Source of the DNA: Candidatus Mycolicibacterium alkanivorans
GTDB lineage: Bacteria; Actinomycetota; Actinomycetes; Mycobacteriales; Mycobacteriaceae
Length of the DNA: 64,000 nt
Reading direction: 5' to 3'
Assembly: GCF_022760805.1 (NCBI RefSeq)
Contig: NZ_JAIVFL010000001.1
Span: forward strand, 3,472,001-3,536,000
Shown: in pieces, positions 16,991 to 24,994 of the stretch
How the letters are laid out: each line of letters opens with the position of its first letter
Numbering within the stretch: the first letter of the stretch is position 1
Made by a program: the position numbers and the translations under genes
The notes under the pieces: generated by a model
Databases searched by the model: none
Told to the model about the DNA's origin: nothing
The model's input: only the letters and a program-made list of their open reading frames with translations

Positions 16991-18514
16991 ATGACAATGA
17001 CGGCAGCGCTGAAATCCGATGTGCGATGGCGCTTCGAGCAATACATCGGCGGGACGTGGCGTCCCTCCGTCAGTGGCAAACGCAGGGAGGTCATCGACCC
17101 GGCCACCGCCACCATCGTCGGCGATGTGGCCGACGGAGGGATCGCCGACGTCGAGGCGGCGGTCGCCTACGCCCGCAAGGCCTTTGACGAGGGCCCCTGG
17201 GCCGGCCTGGACGTTCGGAGCAGAGTCCGAGCGCTGCAGCCGGCCGTCGACTACTTGGTGGAAAACCAGGACGCCCTCCTGGAAGCGGAAATCGCCGAAT
17301 GCGGGTCTCCGATCAAGACGGCCAGAGGTCTGCACGTCGGATTCGCCTTGGCCCACAGCCAGTATTTCCTCGATGTGGCGCCGAGCCTGCGACTGGAGCA
17401 GCCATTGGGGTTCCATTCGCCTCCGTTCAGCATCAGTCATGTAGTACGGGAACCCGAGGGCGTCGTCGCGGCCATCACCCCGTTCAACTTCCCGCTCTTG
17501 TTGGCCGTGTGGAAAGTCATTCCCGCACTGCTGATGGGCAACAGTGTCGTGCTCAAGCCCAACCCACGCACGCCACTGTCGGCGATGCTGCTGGCTGAAG
17601 CGTTGTCGCGCACCGATCTTCCCCCCGGGCAGTTCAACGTCGTCACCGGGGACGTCGAAGTAGGTCAGCACCTCGTCGAAAGCGCACTCGTGGACCACGT
17701 CACGTTCACCGGAAGTACCGCGGTCGGTCGGAGCGTTGCCGCCGGGGCTGCGCAGACATTGAAGAACGTCACCCTCGAACTGGGCGGGAAGTCGCCGTCG
17801 GTCATTCTGCCGGACGCTGACTTCGATCTCGTGGTGGACGGCGTTCTTTTCGGCATCAACTTCTACGCCGGGCAATGCTGTGAAGCGGGCAGCCGCGTCT
17901 TCGTGCCGCGCGGGCGCGAAGAGGAACTCACCGACCGACTGGTGCGGCGGGCCGCCACGATCAGACTAGGAGACACGCGCAACCCGGAGACCGACCTGGG
18001 CCCGGTAATCTCGGCCGAGAAAGCTGCCGAGCTGGAGCGCGTCGTCAACGATGCCACGGTCGCCGGTGCCGCGCTGGCGTGCGGTGGTCGTCGTGCCGAA
18101 ATCGGCGACGGCTACTTCTTCCAGCCGACAGTGATCCACAACGTCAGCAACGACATGGCGGTCGCTCGTCAGGAGCTTTTCGGACCCGTGCTGTCGGTCA
18201 TCGGGTACGACTCCGTCGACGACGCGGTGCGCCTGGCCAACGACACGATATACGGTTTGGCGGCGACGGTGTGGTCCACCAACATGGTCAACGCCTACGA
18301 AACCAGCCGGCGGTTACGCGCTGGGACGGTGTGGATCAACGACCACCACCAATTGCGCCCCGACGCACCGTTCGGCGGGTATCGGCAAAGCGGCATCGGC
18401 CGCGAACTCGGCGAAGACGGGTTCTTCGATTTCACCGAAGCGAAACATATATACATGAGCCTGACAAATGATCGCCAGTCGCGCTTCTGGTCCCTGGTCC
18501 TGCCTGAGGAATAG
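16991..18514 (+). CDS. Aldehyde dehydrogenase
   Basis: 507 residues of the NAD(P)-dependent ALDH superfamily. The nucleotide-binding TPFNFPLLLAVWK block, the general-base glutamate in LELGGKSPSV near residue 262 and the catalytic cysteine in YAGQCCEAGSR near 295 are present, as is FGPVLSVIGYD. It would oxidise the aldehyde from the upstream alcohol dehydrogenase to an acid for CoA activation. The ATG at 16991 begins the conserved region; the frame is open further upstream through the ferredoxin gene, so longer starts are not credible. A second ATG two codons later is an equal alternative. Confidence 0.93.
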   Translation: MTMTAALKSDVRWRFEQYIGGTWRPSVSGKRREVIDPATATIVGDVADGGIADVEAAVAYARKAFDEGPWAGLDVRSRVRALQPAVDYLVENQDALLEAEIAECGSPIKTARGLHVGFALAHSQYFLDVAPSLRLEQPLGFHSPPFSISHVVREPEGVVAAITPFNFPLLLAVWKVIPALLMGNSVVLKPNPRTPLSAMLLAEALSRTDLPPGQFNVVTGDVEVGQHLVESALVDHVTFTGSTAVGRSVAAGAAQTLKNVTLELGGKSPSVILPDADFDLVVDGVLFGINFYAGQCCEAGSRVFVPRGREEELTDRLVRRAATIRLGDTRNPETDLGPVISAEKAAELERVVNDATVAGAALACGGRRAEIGDGYFFQPTVIHNVSNDMAVARQELFGPVLSVIGYDSVDDAVRLANDTIYGLAATVWSTNMVNAYETSRRLRAGTVWINDHHQLRPDAPFGGYRQSGIGRELGEDGFFDFTEAKHIYMSLTNDRQSRFWSLVLPEE

Positions 18515-18538
18515 GAGCGCCTTCCCCGGGCGTTGAGG

Positions 18539-18790
18539 TCATCGCGTGAGCCCCCAGTTCGGTGAAAATGGGCTCGGGTCGTTTCTGGTGAACCTTGGCC
18601 GCCAGAACGCGGCCCCGGCCTCTGCGGGTGGGATTCGGCCCACATGGTGCATCAGCCTGGCGGTGATCGGCCCGGTGCGAAACGGGGAGCCTGGCCGCAC
18701 GCACTCGGGTCTTGTAGAGCCCGATCGTGGTTTCGCACAGCGCGTTGTCCAAGGCATCGCCGACAAAACTGATCGATGGGATCAGCCCTC
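18539..18790 (-). pseudogene. IS3-family transposase remnant (C-terminal end of OrfB)
   Basis: On the minus strand the fragment reads SFVGDALDNALCETTIGLYK, the stretch around the last catalytic glutamate of IS3-type DDE integrases. It continues with GSPFRTGP and, after an apparent deletion, RLMHHVGRIPPAEAGAAF in a shifted frame. The rest of the transposase and any inverted repeats are missing. It sits between the aldehyde dehydrogenase and the tsf terminator, exactly where the accessory cluster meets the conserved core. Confidence 0.75.
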
Positions 18791-18862
18791 CAACATCAGC
18801 GTCTCACCGCAATTTATTGCGGTGCGGGGGGTTGACCCGCCTAGCTGCTCCCCCGAAACGGC

Positions 18863-18906
18863 AAAACCCCGCGCCTCCGGGATCGCCGGATGTGGCGCGG
18901 GGTTTT
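18863..18906 (-). terminator. Rho-independent terminator after tsf
   Basis: AAAACCCCGCGCC at 18863-18875 pairs perfectly with GGCGCGGGGTTTT at 18894-18906, giving a 13-bp stem whose A/T ends supply a U-run in either direction. It lies 37 bases beyond the tsf stop codon and should end the rpsB-tsf transcript. Confidence 0.85.
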
Positions 18907-18942
18907 CCAATGGGCGGTCGGTGCGCCGCCCAAGCCTTCTAC

Positions 18943-19758
18943 TTACTGCTGGCCGACCTCGAAGCGGACGAACCGGGTGATGGTCACGCCGGCCTCGTCC
19001 AGCAGCGCCTTGACGGTCTTCTTGCTGTCGGACACCGACGGCTGCTCGAGCAGCACGACGTCCTTGAAGAAGCCGGTGAGGCGGCCCTCGACGATCTTGG
19101 GCAGCGCCTGCTCGGGCTTGCCCTCGGCCTTGGCGGTCTCCTCGGCCACGCGGCGCTCGGTCTCCACCAAGTCGGCGGGGACGTCGTCGCGGCTGAGGTA
19201 CTTGGCCTTCAGCGCCGCGATCTGCAGGGCGGCCGCATGCGCGGCGTCCTTGTCCTCACCTGTGAACTCGACGAGCACGCCAACGGCCGGCGGCAGGTCG
19301 GCAGCACGCTTGTGCAGGTAGGCCTCCACGTTGCCGTCGAAGTACTCCACGCGCCGAAGCTCGAGCTTCTCGCCGATCTTGGCCGACAGCTCGGCGATGG
19401 CCTCTTCGACGGTCTTGTCGCCGATCTTGGCGGCCAGCAGCGTGTCCACGTCGGCCGCCTTGGACTCCAGGGCGGCGTCGACAACCTGGTCGGCCAGGGT
19501 CTGGAACTCGGCGTTCTTGGCGACGAAGTCCGTCTCGGAGTTCAGCTCGATCAGCGCACCGTTCTTGGCGGCAACCAGGCCCTCGGCGGTGGCGCGCTCC
19601 GCGCGCTTGCCGACGTCCTTGGCACCCTTGATGCGCAACGCCTCGACAGCCTTGTCGAAATCGCCGTCGCTGTCGGCCAGGGCGTTCTTGCAATCCAGCA
19701 TGCCCGCGCCGGTGAGTTCCCGAAGCCGCTTGACGTCGGCAGCGGTGAAGTTAGCCAT
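18943..19758 (-). CDS. tsf: Translation elongation factor Ts
   Basis: 271 residues. The N-terminal UBA-like domain with [19 protein letters not shown] and the nucleotide-exchange segment are typical; the core domain carries [14 protein letters not shown]-Ts regenerates EF-Tu-GTP in the cytoplasm. It follows rpsB by 12 bases, the usual rpsB-tsf operon, and ends in a strong hairpin terminator. The length matches the mycobacterial protein (Rv2889c). Confidence 0.98.
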   Translation of the reverse strand: MANFTAADVKRLRELTGAGMLDCKNALADSDGDFDKAVEALRIKGAKDVGKRAERATAEGLVAAKNGALIELNSETDFVAKNAEFQTLADQVVDAALESKAADVDTLLAAKIGDKTVEEAIAELSAKIGEKLELRRVEYFDGNVEAYLHKRAADLPPAVGVLVEFTGEDKDAAHAAALQIAALKAKYLSRDDVPADLVETERRVAEETAKAEGKPEQALPKIVEGRLTGFFKDVVLLEQPSVSDSKKTVKALLDEAGVTITRFVRFEVGQQ

Positions 19759-19770
19759 CAGTGCCTTTCC

Positions 19771-20601
19771 TTACGAGATGTCGTCAGTGGCGGACTCGGT
19801 GGCGACCGGTCCGGCCTCGGTGGGGGCGGACGCAGTCGCGCCGGCCAGGAGCTCCTGCTCCCACTCGGCCAGCGGCTCGGCGCCGGCCTGGGGCTTGTCG
19901 GCACTGCCGGCGCCCGAGCGGGCCTGCAGGCCCTCGGCGACCGCGGAGGCGATCACCTTGGTCAGCAGCGCAGCCGAGCGGATCGCGTCGTCGTTGCCGG
20001 GGATCGGGTAGTTGACCTGATCGGGGTCGCAGTTGGTGTCCAGGATCGCGATGACCGGGATGCCGAGCTTGACGGCCTCGCTGACCGCCAGGTGCTCCTT
20101 GTTGGTGTCGACGACCCAGATGGCCGAGGGCACCTTGGTCATGTCGCGGATACCGCCGAGGCTACGCTCGAGCTTGTTCTTCTCGCGGGTCAGCATCAGG
20201 ATTTCCTTCTTGGTGCGACCCTCGAAGCCACCGGTCTGCTCCATCGACTCGAGTTCCTTGAGTCGCTGCAGACGCTTGTGAACGGTGGAGAAGTTGGTGA
20301 GCATGCCACCGAGCCAGCGCTGGTTCACATACGGCATGCCGACGCGGGTCGCCTCTTCGGCGATGGACTCCTGCGCCTGCTTCTTGGTGCCGACGAACAT
20401 GACGCTGCCGCCGTGGGCGACGGTTTCCTTGACGAACTCGTACGCCTGGTCGATGAAGGTCAGCGTCTGCTGCAGGTCGATGATGTAGATGCCGTTGCGG
20501 TCGGTGAAGATGAACCGCTTCATCTTGGGATTCCAGCGACGGGTCTGGTGCCCGAAGTGGGCGCCGCTGTCGAGCAGCTGCTTCATGGTCACTACGGCCA
20601 T
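19771..20601 (-). CDS. rpsB: 30S ribosomal protein S2
   Basis: 276 residues. Hallmark segments include [19 protein letters not shown] at the N-terminus, FVGTKKQAQ, and [13 protein letters not shown]2 joins the head and body of the small subunit. A flexible Ala/Glu-rich C-terminal tail of about 40 residues is normal for actinobacteria. First gene of the rpsB-tsf operon, divergent from the M23 gene. Confidence 0.98.
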   Translation of the reverse strand: MAVVTMKQLLDSGAHFGHQTRRWNPKMKRFIFTDRNGIYIIDLQQTLTFIDQAYEFVKETVAHGGSVMFVGTKKQAQESIAEEATRVGMPYVNQRWLGGMLTNFSTVHKRLQRLKELESMEQTGGFEGRTKKEILMLTREKNKLERSLGGIRDMTKVPSAIWVVDTNKEHLAVSEAVKLGIPVIAILDTNCDPDQVNYPIPGNDDAIRSAALLTKVIASAVAEGLQARSGAGSADKPQAGAEPLAEWEQELLAGATASAPTEAGPVATESATDDIS

Positions 20602-20891
20602 GGTTGTGCCTTACCTGTTGTCGGTTGTCGTCCGGCATCGGGTGAGCCGGACCCTGGCGACTGCTTCGATGCCGGACCCGTGTCGAGGAGACCTCTCCGA
20701 CGGGACCGCCCGGCATACAGGTGACGAACCAGTGGGTTCGGACCGCAGACGCGCGAAGTCAACCCGCTTTCGCGAGTTGCGTTCAGAAGTTTACACGCCC
20801 CGAAGGGCTGTTCTGTCCACACAGCCGCGGCCATCCCCAGCCGCGACGCTCACCCCTTTCGCATCGGAACCTGAGCCGCTGAACTGGGCCG
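20602..20891. promoter_or_regulatory. rpsB leader and divergent promoter region
   Basis: 290 bases between rpsB (minus) and the M23 gene (plus). A hairpin CGAACC-AGTG-GGTTCG lies at 20725-20740 inside the presumed rpsB leader, and a TTGACT-like hexamer for the minus strand is at 20757-20762. rpsB leaders in many bacteria are autoregulated by S2, but I cannot show a known S2-binding fold here. Confidence 0.35.
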
Positions 20892-21380
20892 ATGCGGCTG
20901 TTGGCGATCCTGGCGGTGGTCCTGGCCTGCGCGGCGCCCGCGCAGGCGGATCCCGGGCGCCTGCAGTGGCCGCTTCGGCCCCAGCCGGCGGTGACGCGCG
21001 GGTTCGACGCGCCGTCACCCGACTGGCAACGCGGCCACCGAGGGGTCGACCTGGCCGGGGTTCCAGGTCAGCCGGTGTATGCGCCCGGGCCGGCGATGGT
21101 CGTGTTCGCGGGCAAGCTCGCCGGCCGTCCGGTGGTGTCGCTGGCGCACGACGGGGGTCTGCGTACCAGCTATGAGCCGGTGCAGCCGTCGGTGCGGGTG
21201 GGGCAGCTTGTCACCGCCGGGAGCGTGATCGGCGAGTTGGCGGCCGGACATCCCGGCTGTGGAGCCGCCGCGTGTCTGCACTGGGGCGCGATGTGGGGTC
21301 CGGCGTCGCGCGCGGACTACGTCGACCCGTTAGGCCTGCTGGCCAGCACCCCGATCAGGCTCAAACCACTGCACCCGTGA
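20892..21380 (+). CDS. Secreted M23/LytM-like peptidase-domain protein (Rv2891-like)
   Basis: 162 residues: a cleavable signal peptide (LLAILAVVLACAAPAQA), then a LytM domain. The first zinc-ligand pair is seen in GHRGVDLAG. The HxH motif reads CLHWG, so the first histidine is cysteine, and the usual histidine in the Y-x-H...VxxGQ segment is missing (TSYEPVQPSVRVGQ). The protein may therefore bind cell wall or a partner without full endopeptidase activity. This gene is at the same place in M. tuberculosis. Confidence 0.85.
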   Translation: MRLLAILAVVLACAAPAQADPGRLQWPLRPQPAVTRGFDAPSPDWQRGHRGVDLAGVPGQPVYAPGPAMVVFAGKLAGRPVVSLAHDGGLRTSYEPVQPSVRVGQLVTAGSVIGELAAGHPGCGAAACLHWGAMWGPASRADYVDPLGLLASTPIRLKPLHP

Positions 21381-21481
21381 CCCATTGCCGCGAGCGTGCG
21401 CGTCTGCACACGACACGCCGCGGCCTTGTGTACGGACGTGCACGCTGGCGCGGGAACTCCTGACACGCCTACCGTCGATCG

Positions 21482-22444
21482 ATGACCACCGACGCCCACC
21501 GCTCACGCCCGCTTCGCTTCGGTCTGCACTCCGCGCTGCCCCGCGGCACGGAGTTCGGCGCATTGGCAATCTCGGCGCAAGAAGCCGGTTTTGACGTGCT
21601 GACAATCCCCGATCACCTCGTCGCATCCGTGTCGCCGTTTGCGGGTGCGACGGCCGCCGCGGCGGTCACTACGCGCCTGCACACGGGAACGCTGGTGTTG
21701 AACAACGACCTTCGCCATCCCGTCGAGACCGCACGCGAAGCCGCGACCGTCGCCGCGATCTCCGGTGGCCGGTTCGAATTGGGACTCGGCGCGGGTCACA
21801 TGAAATCCGAGTACGACGCGGCGGGGCTCAGGTTCGACTCGGGCCGAACGCGGGTCGACCGGCTGATCGAATCCGTGAACGTGATTCGCCCGCTGCTCGC
21901 AGGCGAGCCCGTCGACGTCGACGGTGCGCACTACTGCGTGCGCGCCGAGGCAGGCGAACTCATCGCCGCACCGGGTGTTGCCGTGCCGCTACTCATCGGC
22001 GGAAACGGAACCCGCGTGCTGCAGTTGGCTGGCCGAGTCGCCGACATCGCCGGGCTGACCGGATTCAGCCACAACCGCGACGCGACCAAAGTCAACCTCA
22101 CCCATTTCGACGCGGCCGGATTGAAGGATCGCATCGCGGTGGTGCGTGACGCTGCGGGCGACCGGTTCGACGCCATCGAACTGAATGCCCTCATCCAGTT
22201 CGTTGTGCATACCGACGACCGTGAAGCATCGGCCGCCGAACTGGCCGCGGCCTTCGGCGGGATTTCACCGGAGTTCGTGCTCGATTCGCCGTTCGTCTTA
22301 CTCGGCACACACGAGCAGATGGCCGAGGCGCTCGTCGAGCGCCAGCAGCGGTTCGGCGTGAGTTACTGGACGGTGTTCGACGAGTGGGTAGGGCGAGCGT
22401 CGGCGATGCCGGACATCGCGAAAGTCATTGCGCTACTTCGCTAG
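21482..22444 (+). CDS. LLM-class F420-dependent oxidoreductase
   Basis: 320 residues with the luciferase-like monooxygenase barrel: GFDVLTIPDHL, GRFELGLGAGHMKSEYDAAG, and PLLIGGNGTRVLQLAGR. Actinobacterial members of this subgroup normally use coenzyme F420 rather than FMN. Substrate unknown. It corresponds by position to Rv2893. PPE45, which lies between the M23 gene and this one in M. tuberculosis, is absent here. Confidence 0.88.
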   Translation: MTTDAHRSRPLRFGLHSALPRGTEFGALAISAQEAGFDVLTIPDHLVASVSPFAGATAAAAVTTRLHTGTLVLNNDLRHPVETAREAATVAAISGGRFELGLGAGHMKSEYDAAGLRFDSGRTRVDRLIESVNVIRPLLAGEPVDVDGAHYCVRAEAGELIAAPGVAVPLLIGGNGTRVLQLAGRVADIAGLTGFSHNRDATKVNLTHFDAAGLKDRIAVVRDAAGDRFDAIELNALIQFVVHTDDREASAAELAAAFGGISPEFVLDSPFVLLGTHEQMAEALVERQQRFGVSYWTVFDEWVGRASAMPDIAKVIALLR

Positions 22445-22445
22445 C

Positions 22446-22494
22446 GATTTCGGCGTACTGAGTCGCGCTCGGCGTGACCAACTGCGCCGAAATC
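22446..22494. terminator. Bidirectional hairpin between convergent genes
   Basis: GATTTCGGCG at 22446-22455 and CGCCGAAATC at 22485-22494 form a perfect 10-bp stem with a 29-base loop in the 54-base gap between the LLM gene and xerC. The A/T-rich base could serve as a tail on both strands. It may instead be one of the small palindromic intergenic repeats of mycobacteria. Confidence 0.6.
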
Positions 22495-22498
22495 ACCA

Positions 22499-23419
22499 CT
22501 AGGCCCGGGGATGTGCCTGGTCGTGCACCGCACGCAGACGCGCGACCGTGACATGCGTGTACAGCTGCGTGGTGGCCAGGGTGGAGTGGCCCAGCAGCTC
22601 CTGGACGATGCGCAGGTCGGCGCCGCCTTCCAGCAGATGAGTCGCGGCACTGTGCCGCAGCCCATGCGGACCGATGTCGGGCGCCCCGTCGACGGCCCTG
22701 ACCGTCTGGTGCACGACGGTGCGGGCCTGCCGAGGGTCCAGGCGCTTGCCGCGGGGGCCGAGCAGTAGCGCCGGTCCGGAGTCTGCGGTGACGAGCGCCG
22801 GGCGGCCATCGGACAGCCAGGCGGTCAGCGCCGCCAGGGCGGGCCGCCCGAACGGCACGGTGCGCTGTTTGTTGCCCTTACCGAGTACGCGCAGCAACTG
22901 CCGTCCGGTGTCGACGTCATCGATGTCGAGTCCGCACAGCTCGCTGACCCGGATGCCGGTGGCGTAGAGCAGTTCGACGATGAGGCGGTCGCGCAGGGCC
23001 AGCGGATCGCCCTGTTCGGCGCCGAGGTCGGCGGCGGCCATGGCGGCCAGCGCCTGATCCTGGCGCAGGACGGCGGGCAGGGTGCGGCGCGCCTTCGGCA
23101 GTTGCAGTCGCACGGCCGGATCGTCGGCGAGCAGGCCGCGCCGGGTGGCCCAGGCGGTGAAGGTCTTGACCGCTGAGGTGCGACGGGCCAGCGTGGTGCG
23201 CGCCGTTCCGGCTGCGGCCTGGGCGGCCAGCCACGAGCGGAGCACTGGCAGGCTCAGCGCGCGCAGTCCGGCGCCGGGGGCGCGTTCGTCGAGAAAGCCG
23301 AACAGTGAGCGCAGATCGGTGAGGTAGGCCCGCCGGGTGTGCTCGGAGCGATTCCGTTCCAATTCGAGGTGCTGGGCATACTCGGCGAGAATCGCCTCGT
23401 AGTCAGCCGGATCGTCCAC
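22499..23419 (-). CDS. xerC: Tyrosine recombinase XerC
   Basis: 306 residues. The SAM-like N-terminal domain is followed by the catalytic domain with all six key residues: R in TGIRVSEL, K in GKGNKQR, H-x-x-R in [13 protein letters not shown] in [11 protein letters not shown] and the nucleophile tyrosine in QLYTHV. It resolves chromosome dimers at dif with XerD. Position matches Rv2894c, so this is the chromosomal copy and not a phage integrase. Confidence 0.96.
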   Translation of the reverse strand: MDDPADYEAILAEYAQHLELERNRSEHTRRAYLTDLRSLFGFLDERAPGAGLRALSLPVLRSWLAAQAAAGTARTTLARRTSAVKTFTAWATRRGLLADDPAVRLQLPKARRTLPAVLRQDQALAAMAAADLGAEQGDPLALRDRLIVELLYATGIRVSELCGLDIDDVDTGRQLLRVLGKGNKQRTVPFGRPALAALTAWLSDGRPALVTADSGPALLLGPRGKRLDPRQARTVVHQTVRAVDGAPDIGPHGLRHSAATHLLEGGADLRIVQELLGHSTLATTQLYTHVTVARLRAVHDQAHPRA

Positions 23420-23482
23420 GCCCCTACGTTCGCATCCGACGCCGAATGCGGGGCCGAGCGACGCGGCGCTGTGTCCGGGCTG

Positions 23483-23941
23483 TTACCAGTTCCAGATGGC
23501 CTGGTCGTCGGACGGGTACTGCGCGCACATATCCGTGGTGTGGGCCGCCACGCCCTTGTTGTTGAAGAACAACTTGGCCCAGTTCGGCCACTGCCAGGAC
23601 AGCTGCTCGTAGAACGCATTGGTGGCCGTGTCCTCGGAATACTGCCTGCGGCCCGCATAGTCCATGCCGAAGAACCAGTGAATCCGGTCCCGGACCGCCT
23701 GCTGCAGTTCAGGCGACTTGTTGTTGTAGTCGATCATGTAGCGCTCGTAGTAGATCGGCTCCACATCGCGCGCGGCGGCCATGATCTGCTCGGCGGTGCA
23801 CGAGGTGTGCAGAATCCGGTTGGGGATCGGATAGTCGTCGGTGGCATCAGCCGCGGCGTAACCCGTCGCGGTCAGCAGGACCGCCGTCGCTGCCGCCGCG
23901 GTGGCAGCGCCGAACAGCGCTGCCCGCAGCCGTCTCGCCAT
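23483..23941 (-). CDS. Secreted DUF5078 family protein
   Basis: 152 residues with a signal peptide (Ala/Thr-rich, ending near GYAAADA) and a mature domain containing two cysteines (HTSCTAEQ and DMCAQYP) and many aromatic residues. It matches my recollection of the mycobacterial DUF5078 family, whose function is unknown. It lies between xerC and a small Cys-rich gene, in place of viuB (Rv2895c) of M. tuberculosis. Confidence 0.75.
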   Translation of the reverse strand: MARRLRAALFGAATAAAATAVLLTATGYAAADATDDYPIPNRILHTSCTAEQIMAAARDVEPIYYERYMIDYNNKSPELQQAVRDRIHWFFGMDYAGRRQYSEDTATNAFYEQLSWQWPNWAKLFFNNKGVAAHTTDMCAQYPSDDQAIWNW

Positions 23942-23953
23942 GGCGTGCGCCGG

Positions 23954-24121
23954 TTACTTCTTGCGCTTGAACAGGTTGAACCTGGGCGCTGCAGCCTCGC
24001 TGGCGGCATGTCCGCTGCACCACTGGCCCGCGGGCACGCTGCGCCGCACGGCGTCGACGTGGGAACCGCATCCCGCCCAGGTGGTCTTGCCGCAAACCCG
24101 GCACTGGACCGCTCGACACAT
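23954..24121 (-). CDS. 55-residue Cys/His-rich small protein
   Basis: An ATG at 24121 preceded by AGAGGAAA opens a 55-codon frame to TAA at 23954. The protein begins MCRAVQCRVCGKTTWAGC and continues with CGSHV, QWCSGH and a basic tail FKRKK. Cysteines 2, 7, 10, 18 and 35 with histidines 21 and 38 suggest a small zinc-ribbon-like site. Similar short proteins occur in actinobacteria but I know of no assigned function. It lies 30 bases downstream of the CsoR/CstR-type repressor and is likely cotranscribed with it. Confidence 0.7.
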   Translation of the reverse strand: MCRAVQCRVCGKTTWAGCGSHVDAVRRSVPAGQWCSGHAASEAAAPRFNLFKRKK

Positions 24122-24151
24122 GTGAATTTCCTCTCGGTCAGTGAGCCGGCC

Positions 24152-24469
<318 letters not shown>

Positions 24470-24475
24470 TCATGT

Positions 24476-24496
24476 ATACCATACCCCCTATGGTAT
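24476..24496. promoter_or_regulatory. CsoR/CstR-type operator palindrome
   Basis: ATACCATA-CCCCC-TATGGTAT, an exact 8-bp inverted repeat around a C5 core. Operators of the CsoR/CstR family have this AT-flanked, G/C-run-centred layout. It lies 34 bases before the repressor gene and 67 bases before mmpS, so one site could control both directions. Confidence 0.75.
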
Positions 24497-24562
24497 TACC
24501 AGAATGACCCTGAGCGTCCGGTAGCGGTCTGAGGAACGACACTGAAGAGGAGATGTGAGTCG

Positions 24563-24994
24563 ATGTTCGGCTTGGTGAAACGGTTTTGGGTGGTGCTCGT
24601 CATCGCTATCGCCCTGGTCGCCGCGGTTGGGACCGTGAGCCGGCTGCGGACGTTCTTCGACTCCGACAAGCCCTACATCGCCGCGTCGCTGCCGGCCGAC
24701 GACATCAAGCCGATCAACACCAAGCGGGTGACCTACGAGATCGTCGGGCCCGCGGACGCTTCCGGCCGGGTCAGCTACCTCGACGTCAACGGCAAGACGA
24801 TCGAGGCCAGCTTCACCGAGTTGCCGTGGTCGGTGACGGTGAGCACTACCGACCCCGGGGTGCTGGCCAATGTGGTCGCCCAGGGTGACACCGCCGCGCT
24901 GGGCTGCCGCATCCTCGTCGACGACAGACTCGTCGCCGAGGATTTCGCCGAAGGGCGTGGCGCCCAGGCCTTCTGTCTGGACAAAGCGGCATGA
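24563..24994 (+). CDS. MmpS-family membrane accessory protein
   Basis: 143 residues with one N-terminal membrane helix (FWVVLVIAIALVAAVGTV) and a beta-rich extracytoplasmic domain containing VTYEIVGPADASGRVSYLD and LPWSVTVST, the MmpS signature. It partners MmpL in export of lipids, siderophores or drugs across the inner membrane. A GAGGAG Shine-Dalgarno precedes the ATG. The stop overlaps the mmpL start (ATGA), so the two are translationally coupled. Confidence 0.93.
   Translation: MFGLVKRFWVVLVIAIALVAAVGTVSRLRTFFDSDKPYIAASLPADDIKPINTKRVTYEIVGPADASGRVSYLDVNGKTIEASFTELPWSVTVSTTDPGVLANVVAQGDTAALGCRILVDDRLVAEDFAEGRGAQAFCLDKAA

Noticed and set aside
18727..20724. Very long plus-strand open frame (about 665 codons) opposite rpsB and tsf
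   Set aside because: It mirrors two certain genes on the other strand, has a Leu/Gly/Val-rich composition typical of antisense high-GC frames, and shows no domain.
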